From IMG/VR virus record IMGVR_UViG_3300025666_000018, positions 1-42,390 of that record: a stretch of DNA of 42,390 nucleotides; one strand, 5' to 3'. The position numbers and the translations under genes were made by a program. This document shows positions 20,633-28,481 of the stretch, one piece after another. Numbering within the stretch: position 1 is the first letter of the stretch; each line of letters starts with the position of its first letter. Source of the DNA: a virus. The notes under the pieces are model-generated. The model searched no databases. It saw only the letters and a program-made list of their open reading frames with translations, and had not been told where the DNA came from.

Positions 20633-21205
20633 ATGGGAGCAGATATACACATGTTTGTTGAGTACCGAAACAAGAAGCGGGCTCAAGAAGACAAGACAGG
20701 AGGTCGTAAACCCTATTGGTACTCTTATGGAAACCATACAAATCCGGGTAGAAACTACACTCTATTTGGAATATTAGCGGGAGTTAGAGGTAAATATGGA
20801 GACTCATTTGAGCCTAAAGGTAAATTAGATCGTGAAGAGATGGGCTGGTCGAGCCGAGATGCTAATTGGTGCTATATTAGCAAAGATTGTGTTGAAACTG
20901 ACTTTGAGAACGGCTGTACAAATCTAGAGACTGCAAAGAAATGGGAGGGTTATGGCTGTAAGATCGAGAACGACCAGAATGGTGTGCCATCATGGGTCGA
21001 ACACCCAGAATGGCACTCACACTCTTGGATGAGCATTGAAGAACTGGAAGAGGCTTTCAAACGTTATAAAGTACATGCAACTTTAGATTGGGGAGAAGAC
21101 GTCACTAAACCTCCAGTAGAGTATCAGGCACTCCTAGCCTCGATGAAGGCCCTCGAAGATGATGGTGAAAATGAGGTTAGAGTAGTATTTTGGTTTGATA
21201 ACTAA
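20633..21205 (+). CDS. Conserved phage protein (MGADIH family type)
   Basis: 190 residues. The start MGADIHMFVEYRN, the LFGILAGVRG block and the WHSHSWMSIEELEEAF stretch are characteristic of a widespread phage family of unknown function. His and Asp residues in the GADIH and SHSW blocks could bind metal. Followed by composite promoter P8. Confidence 0.78.
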   Translation: MGADIHMFVEYRNKKRAQEDKTGGRKPYWYSYGNHTNPGRNYTLFGILAGVRGKYGDSFEPKGKLDREEMGWSSRDANWCYISKDCVETDFENGCTNLETAKKWEGYGCKIENDQNGVPSWVEHPEWHSHSWMSIEELEEAFKRYKVHATLDWGEDVTKPPVEYQALLASMKALEDDGENEVRVVFWFDN

Positions 21206-21234
21206 AAAAGTTGCAAAAAATTGCAAAAAAGTTG

Positions 21235-21282
21235 GCCTGACATTTTTTTATGTCAGGCTTTTTTATTATATTTACACTGTAA
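21235..21282 (+). promoter_or_regulatory. Composite terminator-promoter P8
   Basis: Same hairpin as P5: GCCTGACAT at 21235-21243, ATGTCAGGC at 21250-21258, T-tail, -7 box TATATTTA at 21267-21274, CACTGTAA. The element ends the MGADIH gene and starts the next. Confidence 0.82.
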
Positions 21283-21298
21283 ATCAATAATAAGAACA

Positions 21299-21484
21299 AT
21301 GAACTTAGACAGACTTAAACAGATGACGGTGCAGTTGATGGCTAACCATCCAGAGCACAAAGAAGAACTAATGGAACTCTATCAACTTGCAGTTGACGAG
21401 ATCGAAGATGGTGGTAGTGAAGCTCATGAATGTGAGTTGGCTATCTCAGACATGGAGTATTTGGTCGAGAATGGAGAGCTATGA
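21299..21484 (+). CDS. Small acidic helical protein
   Basis: 61 residues from the ATG at 21299; the longer frame from 21221 runs through promoter P8. MNLDRLKQMTVQLM start, negatively charged throughout. Stop overlaps the next ATG by 4 bp. No family recognised. Confidence 0.6.
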   Translation: MNLDRLKQMTVQLMANHPEHKEELMELYQLAVDEIEDGGSEAHECELAISDMEYLVENGEL

Positions 21485-21828
21485 GTAAGATAGTCTTGCC
21501 AGCTGATCCATTCTATGGAGCTGTTTTTGCAATTGTAAAGACACTTAGTGGTACTTACGTCTGTCCAGGATGGCATCCAGTGCCATCAGGTACAACCAGA
21601 GATCAGATTGAGTTTGATATGACGTCTATACCATCTGTAGAAAAGGTCGTCACAGAAGAGCCTAAAATGGCTAAGAAAGAATGGCAAGTTGAGTCCTCGA
21701 AGAAGAGCAAATTTTATACAGTTTCGCTTAACAGCTCAACTTGGGATTGTACTTGCCCGGCTAAGAATTTCCACAGAGGCGACTGTAAACACATAAAAGC
21801 TCAAAAAAGTTTGCAAAAAGTTTTTTAG
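21481..21828 (+). CDS. SWIM zinc-finger protein
   Basis: 115 residues. The C-terminus carries WDCTCPAKNFHRGDCKH with Cys90, Cys92, Cys102 and His104, the CxC...CxH SWIM motif that binds zinc and often DNA or protein. The N-terminal 60 residues are unassigned. The 3' end overlaps the start of promoter P9 by a few bases. A DNA-binding early protein is the likely role. Confidence 0.75.
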   Translation: MSKIVLPADPFYGAVFAIVKTLSGTYVCPGWHPVPSGTTRDQIEFDMTSIPSVEKVVTEEPKMAKKEWQVESSKKSKFYTVSLNSSTWDCTCPAKNFHRGDCKHIKAQKSLQKVF

Positions 21829-21860
21829 TGTCAATCTTTTTTATTATATTAGTACTGTAA
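21821..21860 (+). promoter_or_regulatory. Promoter P9
   Basis: TTTTTT, TAGTGTCAATC, -7 box TATATTAG at 21845-21852, TACTGTAAT. Simple form of the motif, overlapping the tail of the SWIM gene. Confidence 0.76.
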
Positions 21861-21882
21861 TTAAAACTAAAACATAAATCAT

Positions 21883-22317
21883 ATGCCTTACATCACAAAA
21901 GAACAAGTTAAAGCTAAAAGAGAAGCACTTAAGAAAGCGCTTCCAGAATTTAAACTATCAATCACTACTGAACATTATAGTGGGATTAAAGTTGCAATCA
22001 TGAGAGGTCCTTCGGACTTTGGAACTGAATATTCACAACTTAACCCATATCATGACTATAGAGCAGAAACATGGAATAGAGATACTGAAGAGTATGAAAG
22101 TAATCCAGCAATCGCAGATATTATGGATATTATTATGCCTATTTTAAACGAGGGTAAAGGAGCTTCTACTGAAGACGGCGATTATGGAATGATTCCAGAT
22201 TATTATACTTGGGTACATATTGGTAAATGGGACAAGCCTTATGTTTGTACTAAGATTGCTGGTGTGGATTTTTCGGAATCTCTTAATCAATTAGATAACT
22301 TATCAATACTTTCATAA
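21883..22317 (+). CDS. LPD29-like domain protein
   Basis: 144 residues. Start KEQVKAKREALKKALPEFKLSI, then a central strand IKVAIMRGPSDF, a layout like the LPD29 domain (a large polyvalent-protein-associated domain of phages and mobile elements). The C-terminal half holds DYYTWVHIGKWDKPY. Function unknown. Confidence 0.6.
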   Translation: MPYITKEQVKAKREALKKALPEFKLSITTEHYSGIKVAIMRGPSDFGTEYSQLNPYHDYRAETWNRDTEEYESNPAIADIMDIIMPILNEGKGASTEDGDYGMIPDYYTWVHIGKWDKPYVCTKIAGVDFSESLNQLDNLSILS

Positions 22318-22344
22318 TACGACACAATTAACTATAAAAAAACA

Positions 22345-22887
22345 ATGGATAAGAATAATTTCACCGAATTTGAAAAGACTCTGTTAGAAGACATGAATCG
22401 CAGAGCAATGCTAATCGTAAAGACCGAAGAGTTCTTACGAGAGAATAAGATCTCTTTTAACAAAGATTTGCTCTATGAATTACCAGACGATACTTTAAGA
22501 GACCTGTGTGAGAACTGGAATCCAGAGAATCAAAAAAATCGCAGAAAAACTGCTATGTCTGAAACACTCAGGCCAGGTAACCATACAATTAACGGCAGTT
22601 TAGCAAAAGACAAGGTTAGTCAGCTGACCTTTAAGGATCAGAGCGATATAATGCGCCGAATCTTGAACGATGTAGCTGCCGATTATCAGTTCGATAAAAA
22701 CAGCCCAGATTATTTAGGCTTCTTAAACTGCTCACCGATCGACGACGGTTGGCCCGAGATTGAGCGCTACGTGTTGGCAGTCTTCTTGACTAGAGAACGT
22801 AGCATATTAGACTCAATGCTTAAAGAAAGAGGCCTAGACATTGAAGCCGGAGCTGACCTAGAAGAGATCATCTTTATTGAGCGCTAG
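22345..22887 (+). CDS. Hypothetical phage protein
   Basis: 180 residues, mostly helical, with an N-terminal KTLLEDMNRRAMLI helix and a middle containing DDTLRDLCENW. No enzyme or DNA-binding motif, no membrane helix. The next gene starts directly at 22888 without spacing, so the two may be translated together. Confidence 0.62.
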   Translation: MDKNNFTEFEKTLLEDMNRRAMLIVKTEEFLRENKISFNKDLLYELPDDTLRDLCENWNPENQKNRRKTAMSETLRPGNHTINGSLAKDKVSQLTFKDQSDIMRRILNDVAADYQFDKNSPDYLGFLNCSPIDDGWPEIERYVLAVFLTRERSILDSMLKERGLDIEAGADLEEIIFIER

Positions 22888-23292
22888 ATGGAGATTAGAG
22901 TACCAAGACATAGGCACGACGTGCCAGAGAATAAAGTTCTGGTTCTAGGCATCTCACCAGGCTTTGCTGGTTCTCGAGCTAACTCAAAGTCAGTGCAGAG
23001 AGTAAACCGATGGCTGGCTGAATGTGGCGTTGTTGAGACCGAATATGACTGGCAAAACTGCTCAGATCAGCCTGGAGCTCGACCTAAACAGAGCGATATT
23101 GTAAAGAACAGATATGAAGTAGCACTCTACGACAAAGTAATCTGTCTGGGCAATTTTCCAGCGAGATGGTGTCGTTTACTTAGTATTGATCACATTAAGG
23201 TGCCACATCCAAGCGGTGTTAACCGAAAATGGAATGACCCGACAACTGAACCTGAGACTGTAGAACAGATAAGAAACTATTTAAACCGATAA
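22888..23292 (+). CDS. Uracil-DNA-glycosylase-superfamily-like protein
   Basis: 134 residues. LVLGISPGFAG at 18-28 stands at the place of UDG motif 1 (GxxPG), and VPHPSGVNRKW near 104-114 matches the motif 2 region (HPS...N) of several UDG families. The chain is short for a full UDG and the catalytic Asp/Asn of motif 1 is not obvious, so a base-excision or nucleotide-binding role remains inference. A glycosylase of another class lies at 6695. Confidence 0.6.
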   Translation: MEIRVPRHRHDVPENKVLVLGISPGFAGSRANSKSVQRVNRWLAECGVVETEYDWQNCSDQPGARPKQSDIVKNRYEVALYDKVICLGNFPARWCRLLSIDHIKVPHPSGVNRKWNDPTTEPETVEQIRNYLNR

Positions 23293-23304
23293 GATATAAC
23301 CAAT

Positions 23305-23805
23305 ATGGGTACAAATTACACAAGAGTTCCGAAGAGCGACGAGATAAATGCTCGCAAACAAAAGTTAAATATGAGGCTGCAAGAGGTCGACATGTGGAAC
23401 CCGGCCATGATCGAAAGAGGCTATCGCTACATTGACTGCCCAAAAGATGAATGGGAACAACTTTCACCATGGGATGAATTCTTAGATGGCACTGCGGTGC
23501 ACTTGGGTAAGCGAAGCATGGGCTGGAAATTCTGCTGGAACTTTCACAACAACAAATGGTACTCTAATCGGGAAGAGTTAATTAAATTTGTTTTGAGTGG
23601 ACGAGTAGTTGATGAGTATGGTGAAGAAATAGACTCACAAGAATTCTTAGATATGGCATTTAATTGGGGCGAACCTGATGGTTTAGTCGCAGATAAAGAA
23701 TATTTTGATACGACCAATCACCACCATTGGATGAGTAACCCGGAAGATTATTATGACATTGTGGTTGATGGTCTTAGAGTAAGTAGTTCAACTGAATTTA
23801 GTTAA
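23305..23805 (+). CDS. Conserved phage protein (MGTNY / HLGKRSMGW type)
   Basis: 166 residues. MGTNYTRVP and HLGKRSMGWKFCWNF are hallmarks of a small family common in tailed phages. An aromatic, His-rich stretch (TTNHHHWM) lies near the C-terminus. Function unknown. Confidence 0.7.
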   Translation: MGTNYTRVPKSDEINARKQKLNMRLQEVDMWNPAMIERGYRYIDCPKDEWEQLSPWDEFLDGTAVHLGKRSMGWKFCWNFHNNKWYSNREELIKFVLSGRVVDEYGEEIDSQEFLDMAFNWGEPDGLVADKEYFDTTNHHHWMSNPEDYYDIVVDGLRVSSSTEFS

Positions 23806-23807
23806 AG

Positions 23808-24197
23808 ATGAAAAATTACTACATGACAGACGAAGACTTCACTAGTTTCTTAGATGAGATTGGTGGTCTCGAGAACGGCTACTTCACAGATCGACCTAGG
23901 ATCAAAGAGGCTGGCTTTTTTGCAATTGGCCCAGGCTGGTATGGTATAGTCAAAGACTTAATTGAGAAGTCAATTGCTGCCGGCTGGGACCGTCAGATAT
24001 GTCAGGTCAAAGAGAAGTTTGGTGGCCTGCGTTTCTATATCAACGGAGCTTCAGAAGAAGTTTGGGCTCTAATTAGAGAGGCTGAAGAGAAGAGCTACGA
24101 GGTTTGTGAGGAATGTGGCGAACCGGGCGAGATGCGACATGGTGGCTGGATAGTTACACTCTGTGATAAACATAACGAAGAAAGGAGTAAGAAATGA
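23808..24197 (+). CDS. Zinc-ribbon phage protein
   Basis: 129 residues. IGPGWYGIV, then QVKEKFGGLRFYINGASEEV, and a C-terminal CEECGEPGEMR...LCDKH zinc-binding ribbon define a widespread phage family of unknown function. The final bases overlap the HAD gene start by 4 bp. Confidence 0.75.
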   Translation: MKNYYMTDEDFTSFLDEIGGLENGYFTDRPRIKEAGFFAIGPGWYGIVKDLIEKSIAAGWDRQICQVKEKFGGLRFYINGASEEVWALIREAEEKSYEVCEECGEPGEMRHGGWIVTLCDKHNEERSKK

Positions 24198-24808
24198 AAG
24201 TAATATTTTTAGATAACGATGGCGTAATCTGCCTCTCAAATAATTGGGGCTCTCGCCACAAAAAACAAAAAGAATGGGGAGGTCTCAAGCTTTCAATGAG
24301 CATGCGAGAAATCCCACTGGAGTATCGATTCGATAACTTCGATGCAAAGGCAGTCAAGGTACTTAACTCAATACTAGAGGAAACTGGAGCAGAGATTGTA
24401 GTCTCTTCGGACTGGAGACTCTATGCAAGCATTGAAGAATTGGGTGATTACTACGAGGCTCAGGGTATTATTAAGAGACCAATTGACGGCACTGAGATAT
24501 TCCACTACACTAATTGGCTCGAAGATGGACTTATTAAAGATCATGGAGAGTTTCCATGGAGTCGCAACGAAAGTCGAGAGCAAGAGAGACACTTTGAGAT
24601 TAAGCGCTGGTTAAGAGACCACCCAGAAGTTACTCATTGGGCTGCTATTGATGACCTACATATGGGCGTTCATGTTGAAAATAGTAGTTATGGTCCATTT
24701 GACCGAGAGGATTGGGGTCTTGAAAACTTTGTTTGGACGCCAAGAGACTTTGAGGGAATTAAACAATCCGGTATTAAAGATAAAGTACTTAAATTTCTAA
24801 ATGATTAG
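24194..24808 (+). CDS. HAD-superfamily phosphatase domain protein
   Basis: 204 residues. Motif I is FLDNDGV with Asp7 and Asp9; motif II is IVVSSDWR, and AAIDDLHM supplies the acidic motif. This layout matches the small HAD domain linked with phage and RNA-repair proteins. Expected activity is removal of phosphate from a small molecule or from nucleic-acid ends. Starts inside the zinc-ribbon gene. Confidence 0.8.
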   Translation: MKVIFLDNDGVICLSNNWGSRHKKQKEWGGLKLSMSMREIPLEYRFDNFDAKAVKVLNSILEETGAEIVVSSDWRLYASIEELGDYYEAQGIIKRPIDGTEIFHYTNWLEDGLIKDHGEFPWSRNESREQERHFEIKRWLRDHPEVTHWAAIDDLHMGVHVENSSYGPFDREDWGLENFVWTPRDFEGIKQSGIKDKVLKFLND

Positions 24809-25142
24809 TGATATGCAGTTTAAAATGAAAGGTAAAAAGAGAAGCTACAGCTTCTGGAGTTGGGTCTTAAAAAAGGCTCAAGGAAAAGTTAAAGAGACAG
24901 AAGCGAAGACAGTTAACTTAATCTCAGTTACGTTTCCAAGCGCGTTCTGTATGCTGATTCGGTACGAGATCATCAACACCGGTCAAAAGTACGAGATTGT
25001 GATACAAGGCGACTATCAAGATCAATATAGAGCCTGGAAGGAATCAGAGGAGCAGGAGATCCCGGAAGCAGTTATAGTGGAGTTGCTTATCACAGAGAAT
25101 CATGCTAATGCCAAACAAGTTGCAGCTAAATCAATGGCGTGA
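24801..25142 (+). CDS. Hypothetical protein
   Basis: 113 residues (an alternative start at 24813 would shorten it by four). Basic N-terminus KGKKRSYSFWSWVLKKAQGK, then a beta-rich body with YEIINTGQKYEIVIQGDY and a helical C-terminus. No family recognised. Confidence 0.58.
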   Translation: MISDMQFKMKGKKRSYSFWSWVLKKAQGKVKETEAKTVNLISVTFPSAFCMLIRYEIINTGQKYEIVIQGDYQDQYRAWKESEEQEIPEAVIVELLITENHANAKQVAAKSMA

Positions 25143-25204
25143 TGGGAGAAGATATGATTTTTTGGGATGACCAGTGGAATGGTGAATCTGAAGAGGACTG
25201 TTAA
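25142..25204 (+). CDS. 20-residue mini ORF
   Basis: ATG at 25142 overlaps the previous stop (TGATG); the TAA at 25202-25204 comes just before composite promoter P10. Very acidic, Trp-rich peptide. Coupling is the only support. Confidence 0.3.
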   Translation: MGEDMIFWDDQWNGESEEDC

Positions 25205-25224
25205 TAACTTTTTGTAAAATAATT

Positions 25225-25273
25225 GGCCAAACATTTTTTTGTTTGGCCTTTTTTGTTTATATTTACACTATAA
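25225..25273 (+). promoter_or_regulatory. Composite terminator-promoter P10
   Basis: GGCCAAAC (25225-25232) pairs with GTTTGGCC (25241-25248), T-rich loop, TTTTTT tail, then -7 box TATATTTA at 25258-25265 and CACTATAAT. The stem sequence differs entirely from P5 while the layout is kept, which supports a real hairpin. Confidence 0.8.
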
Positions 25274-25282
25274 TTAAAAAAA

Positions 25283-25489
25283 ATGCTAAAACAAAATATT
25301 CCACTTATCATTGCAGAAGGGATGATAGTAAAAGAAGAATTAGAACGACAAGGAGCAAAAGAATTAACAGCTCACAGCGATTTAGGAGTAGCTTTAACGG
25401 CTAAACAAATGGATTTGGTATGTGAGTATAAAGAAGTAATTAAAACGCTTAAACAATTAAAAAAGAGATATGGAAATAAAGAAAAGTAA
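25283..25489 (+). CDS. Small helical protein
   Basis: 68 residues, AT-rich codon use unlike its neighbours. MLKQNIPLIIAEGMIVKEEL start, then a charged helix ending KKRYGNKEK. No family recognised. Overlaps the next gene by 20 bp. It may belong to the transferred block that ends near 25919. Confidence 0.6.
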   Translation: MLKQNIPLIIAEGMIVKEELERQGAKELTAHSDLGVALTAKQMDLVCEYKEVIKTLKQLKKRYGNKEK

Positions 25490-25673
25490 TATTATCCCAA
25501 CACTTATAGTAATGGGTTGGTTTGGCATCTTATTGATTGTAGCTACTATTATGACTAGCTGTGAGAAACATGATGATTGCAAATTATACCGATGCGGAAG
25601 CAAAGAAGTTAATGTTATCAATCATGCAGCATATTACCAATCAGATAACTGCGAATGTATTGAAAAATTTTAA
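25470..25673 (+). CDS. Probable small lipoprotein
   Basis: 67 residues. Lys-rich start, hydrophobic stretch (about 8-28: IIPTLIVMGWFGILLIVATIM), then TSCEKHDDC; the Cys after TS is a plausible lipobox. A short Cys-rich tail (CKLYRCGSKE, CECIEKF) follows. A membrane or outer-surface lipoprotein is the likely fate; superinfection exclusion is one possible role. Ends about 7 bp before an attC-like palindrome. Confidence 0.58.
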   Translation: MEIKKSNIIPTLIVMGWFGILLIVATIMTSCEKHDDCKLYRCGSKEVNVINHAAYYQSDNCECIEKF

Positions 25674-25680
25674 TTGTTGC

Positions 25681-25739
25681 TAACGTATTGTATAAAATGC
25701 GTTGAGGAACGAAATGAATTTTATATGGTGTTATGCACC
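25681..25739 (+). repeat. attC-like imperfect palindrome (left site)
   Basis: Starts TAAC and ends GTTATGCACC, with inner arms TATAAAAT (25691-25698) and ATTTTATA (25718-25725). The plan (outer AAC/GTT core, inner imperfect stem, about 55 nt) resembles integron attC recombination sites. The right-hand counterpart is at 25910. Recognition is by shape only. Confidence 0.5.
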
Positions 25740-25756
25740 GTTTAATACTTAAAATA

Positions 25757-25918
25757 ATGAATGAAGAAATTAAAAAACTTAGTTGCACCACAAGACAAAA
25801 ACAAATTCTACAAATAATCTACGAATACAATGAAGGTTGGAGGGATGCACAAAGCATTGAAAAGGATTTAGGTAAATTGTTTTTGGATAAAAGACATAAG
25901 CCTAAAAATGGTGCATAA
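25757..25918 (+). CDS. Cassette-like small protein
   Basis: 53 residues from the ATG at 25757; an ATG at 25733 lies inside the palindrome and is less likely. MNEEIKKLSCTTRQKQILQ start suggests a helix-turn-helix-like or regulatory peptide, but this is not firm. The stop codon sits inside GGTGCATAAC, so the gene fills the interval between the two repeat arms. AT-rich. Confidence 0.5.
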   Translation: MNEEIKKLSCTTRQKQILQIIYEYNEGWRDAQSIEKDLGKLFLDKRHKPKNGA

Positions 25919-25919
25919 C
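25910..25919 (+). repeat. Right inverted arm of the cassette
   Basis: GGTGCATAAC is an exact reverse complement of GTTATGCACC at 25730-25739. The pair flanks the 53-residue gene, as expected for a captured gene cassette. Confidence 0.55.
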
Positions 25920-26038
25920 GGACGAGTGTATGACAAGTGCCAACACAGAACTTAATTAAAAAAAGAACCCAACGATTCTCTACATACCAGATAGTTTAAT
26001 GTAGAAACAAAACCTAAGATCAGCATAAAAAGACTAAG

Positions 26039-26725
26039 ATGAGAATAACATTTATTTCCGACACGCACACCAAACACCGACAGCTAGATCTGCCGGGTGG
26101 AGACCTCCTAATTCATGCTGGAGACATTATGAATAGCGGTTATAGCGCGTATGAAGTCACAGACTTCTGTAAGTGGTTTGAGGGTCAAGACTATGATGTC
26201 TCCGCTTTTATTGCCGGAAACCACGACCGTCTGTTTGAGGATGAACCTGAAAAAGTGGCTGAGATCGTCAATTCATATGGAGTTGACTATATGCAGGACA
26301 ATGTTTTTGAGTATGGTCTTTTTCCGGATGAAATGGTTAAGATCTATGGCAGTCCTTGGCAGCCTGAATTTTATCATTGGGCTTTTAATCTACCCAGATG
26401 TGGTGAAGAGTTGGCCAAAGTTTGGAATGATATACCAGAAGATGTTGACATCTTAGTAACTCACGGGCCTCCACAAGGACATTTAGACATAAGTGGACCT
26501 CCATATAATGAAGGTGATCTAGGCTGTGAGATCCTAAGGGTTCGAGTAGATAAGATTAAGCCAAAGATCCACGTGTTTGGTCACATTCACGGCGGCTATG
26601 GCTATAAGTTTCATGAAGGTACGCATTTTATCAACGCAGCTGTACTAAATGAAAGGTACGTACAAGTAAATGAACCAATCACAGTAGACTGGGACCCAGT
26701 AACAAACGAAATAGAATTTTTATGA
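26039..26725 (+). CDS. Calcineurin-like metallophosphoesterase
   Basis: 228 residues. All metal-binding blocks are intact: SDTH at 7-10, AGDI at 27-30, GNHD at 60-63, THGPP and GHIHGG. It should hydrolyse phosphoester bonds in nucleotides or nucleic acid; the exact substrate is unknown. The 120-bp gap before it holds the cassette end and no recognisable gene. Overlaps the exonuclease start by 4 bp. Confidence 0.9.
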   Translation: MRITFISDTHTKHRQLDLPGGDLLIHAGDIMNSGYSAYEVTDFCKWFEGQDYDVSAFIAGNHDRLFEDEPEKVAEIVNSYGVDYMQDNVFEYGLFPDEMVKIYGSPWQPEFYHWAFNLPRCGEELAKVWNDIPEDVDILVTHGPPQGHLDISGPPYNEGDLGCEILRVRVDKIKPKIHVFGHIHGGYGYKFHEGTHFINAAVLNERYVQVNEPITVDWDPVTNEIEFL

Positions 26726-27408
26726 AGTACATAAGCATAGACATAGAGACAACTGGATTAGACCCAGAGAAATGTCAAGTCTTAAGTATCGGTGCAGTTA
26801 TTGAAGACACCAACGATATTAAACCACTAGCAGATCTGCCAACATTCCACGGCGTAGTTTTGCCAAACAGAATTGAAGGCGATCCTTATGCTATCAATCT
26901 GAACAGAGACCTGCTTCAGACGATCGTGCAGTATCAAACAGCACAGGATCAAGATGAGAAGAATGACATCGTGCAGATGACTGGCATGAAGTTCTATAAG
27001 AAAGAAGAGATCGTTGAAGCCTTTTATTACTGGTTAGCTGAAAATGGTTTTGTAGAGTTTAACGATATAAATTCTGGTGGTTATGCTAAGATGGAGAACG
27101 GTAAAATGTTGCCTATGATTACTAACAAGACTAAGCCGATCCATATCACAGCGGCTGGTAAAAACTTCGGCACGTTTGACCTTAAGTTCTTAGAGAAGAT
27201 GCCTCGCTGGAAACAGCTAATCAAAGTACGTCAGCGTATTTTAGACCCAAGCATAATCTATACTGAATGGAAAGAGGACGAGAGCTTGCCGGGATTAGGA
27301 CTTTGTAAGAAGAGAGCTGGTTTACCAGAAGAGGTTGCGCACGACGCAGTGAAAGATGCACAAGATGTAATCTTACTCTTAAGAAAGGAATATAATCCAG
27401 GTTACTAA
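26722..27408 (+). CDS. DEDDh 3'-5' exonuclease
   Basis: 228 residues. ExoI is SIDIETTG with Asp7 and Glu9; ExoII is AGKNFGTFDLKFLE; ExoIII is VAHDAVKDAQDV with the His-Asp pair of the DEDDh class. A trimming role on DNA or RNA ends, for example in DNA repair or tRNA maturation, fits. Longer than the minimal domain, with a helical insert at about 75-130. Confidence 0.88.
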   Translation: MKYISIDIETTGLDPEKCQVLSIGAVIEDTNDIKPLADLPTFHGVVLPNRIEGDPYAINLNRDLLQTIVQYQTAQDQDEKNDIVQMTGMKFYKKEEIVEAFYYWLAENGFVEFNDINSGGYAKMENGKMLPMITNKTKPIHITAAGKNFGTFDLKFLEKMPRWKQLIKVRQRILDPSIIYTEWKEDESLPGLGLCKKRAGLPEEVAHDAVKDAQDVILLLRKEYNPGY

Positions 27409-27632
27409 TGGCAAACGAGGAGATCAAGAAGAATTTAGACGAGTTTCATTATCATGAGGCTCTAGATAGGTTACATGTGATCGCATGCAACTGTGAAGAC
27501 CATTTGATGCAACATCCGGCAATTAAATTAGAGCCAGAAGTTAAACAAAACATAGATAAGGCTATACAACATCTATGGGAAGCTTACCAACAAATCGGTA
27601 ATATCTCAGATAAAAGATTTAAAGATGAATAA
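27408..27632 (+). CDS. Small hypothetical protein
   Basis: 74 residues, helical. FHYHEALDRLHVIACNC and the HLWEAYQQIG stretch resemble a small phage family of unknown role. Shares one base with the exonuclease end and overlaps the next gene by 8 bp. Confidence 0.64.
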   Translation: MANEEIKKNLDEFHYHEALDRLHVIACNCEDHLMQHPAIKLEPEVKQNIDKAIQHLWEAYQQIGNISDKRFKDE

Positions 27633-27963
27633 AATACTAAGAAAACTAGAATGGAAGTTGCGCAAGGTTAATCTTAAGTTTAACCTATTAGATATTTTCT
27701 TACATGATGGAGATGCATGTATCGGCTTCACGTTCTTTGAATTCACAAAGGACTTTCGACCATACGCCTTATTAGCATTTGAGTTTAGATTGCCGAATGG
27801 AGCAGACCGCAAGATCTTAAGTGTAACTAACTGGGACTTCCTTTTCTTGAGTACACCACTCTGGAAATGGCTTGACAATACAAGCGAGAGAAAACAATGG
27901 AGCTCCAACCTAACTAAATGGGAAGAGTTCTGGTTAAAGACTCTAAGTAAGTTGTATAGATAA
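27625..27963 (+). CDS. Hypothetical protein
   Basis: 112 residues. Basic N-terminus (MNKILRKLEWKLRKVN), then a strand-rich, aromatic body (FNLLDIFLHDGDACIGF, FLFLSTPLWKWL) and a basic tail. No motif recognised. Followed by an intrinsic terminator. Confidence 0.6.
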   Translation: MNKILRKLEWKLRKVNLKFNLLDIFLHDGDACIGFTFFEFTKDFRPYALLAFEFRLPNGADRKILSVTNWDFLFLSTPLWKWLDNTSERKQWSSNLTKWEEFWLKTLSKLYR

Positions 27964-27988
27964 AATAAGACGTGATTAACTTAACTTT

Positions 27989-28014
27989 AAGGAGGTCTCG
28001 CGACCTCCTTTTTT
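27989..28014 (+). terminator. Intrinsic terminator
   Basis: AAGGAGGTC (27989-27997) pairs with GACCTCCTT (28002-28010), loop TCGC, then TTTT. Strong 9-bp stem between two genes on the same strand. Confidence 0.85.
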
Positions 28015-28025
28015 ATTTTAGAGAG

Positions 28026-28481
28026 ATGAAGTTTAAGAAATTAGCTAGCAATACAAATTTTGATCTAGCAGAATACACTAGAGAATACCTTGAAAAGAAC
28101 AAGGATTATGAAGTAAAAATGTACCTAGGCTGTGACAGCCAAACTAAAGGTATTACAACTACTTATGCGACAACGTTAGTATTTCACGTTGCCTCATCAG
28201 GCTGCCATGTAATCTATAAGAAAGAAGTGGTGCCTGTGGTTAGAGATATGTGGAACAGACTGTGGAAAGAAACTGAACTTTCGGTTCAGGCTGCACTCTA
28301 TTTGCGTGATGCTGGAATCGAGATAGATACAATAGATTTAGACTATAACATCGACCCGGTCCATAAATCAAATAAACTGGTAAAAGCTGCGGTTGGATAT
28401 GTAGAGTCACTTGGCTTTGAAGCGAGAGTTAAACCAGACTTATTGCCAGCTGTTTATGCTGCTGACGATATTGTAAACTAA
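28026..28481 (+). CDS. RNase H-fold protein, YkuK/DUF458 type
   Basis: 151 residues from the ATG at 28026; the longer frame to 27972 would translate through the terminator. MYLGCDSQTKG supplies the first acidic strand, and VVPVVRDMWNRLWKET, IDLDYN and ADDIVN give the other blocks of this RNase H-like family. Catalytic activity is unproven in the family. Confidence 0.75.
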   Translation: MKFKKLASNTNFDLAEYTREYLEKNKDYEVKMYLGCDSQTKGITTTYATTLVFHVASSGCHVIYKKEVVPVVRDMWNRLWKETELSVQAALYLRDAGIEIDTIDLDYNIDPVHKSNKLVKAAVGYVESLGFEARVKPDLLPAVYAADDIVN

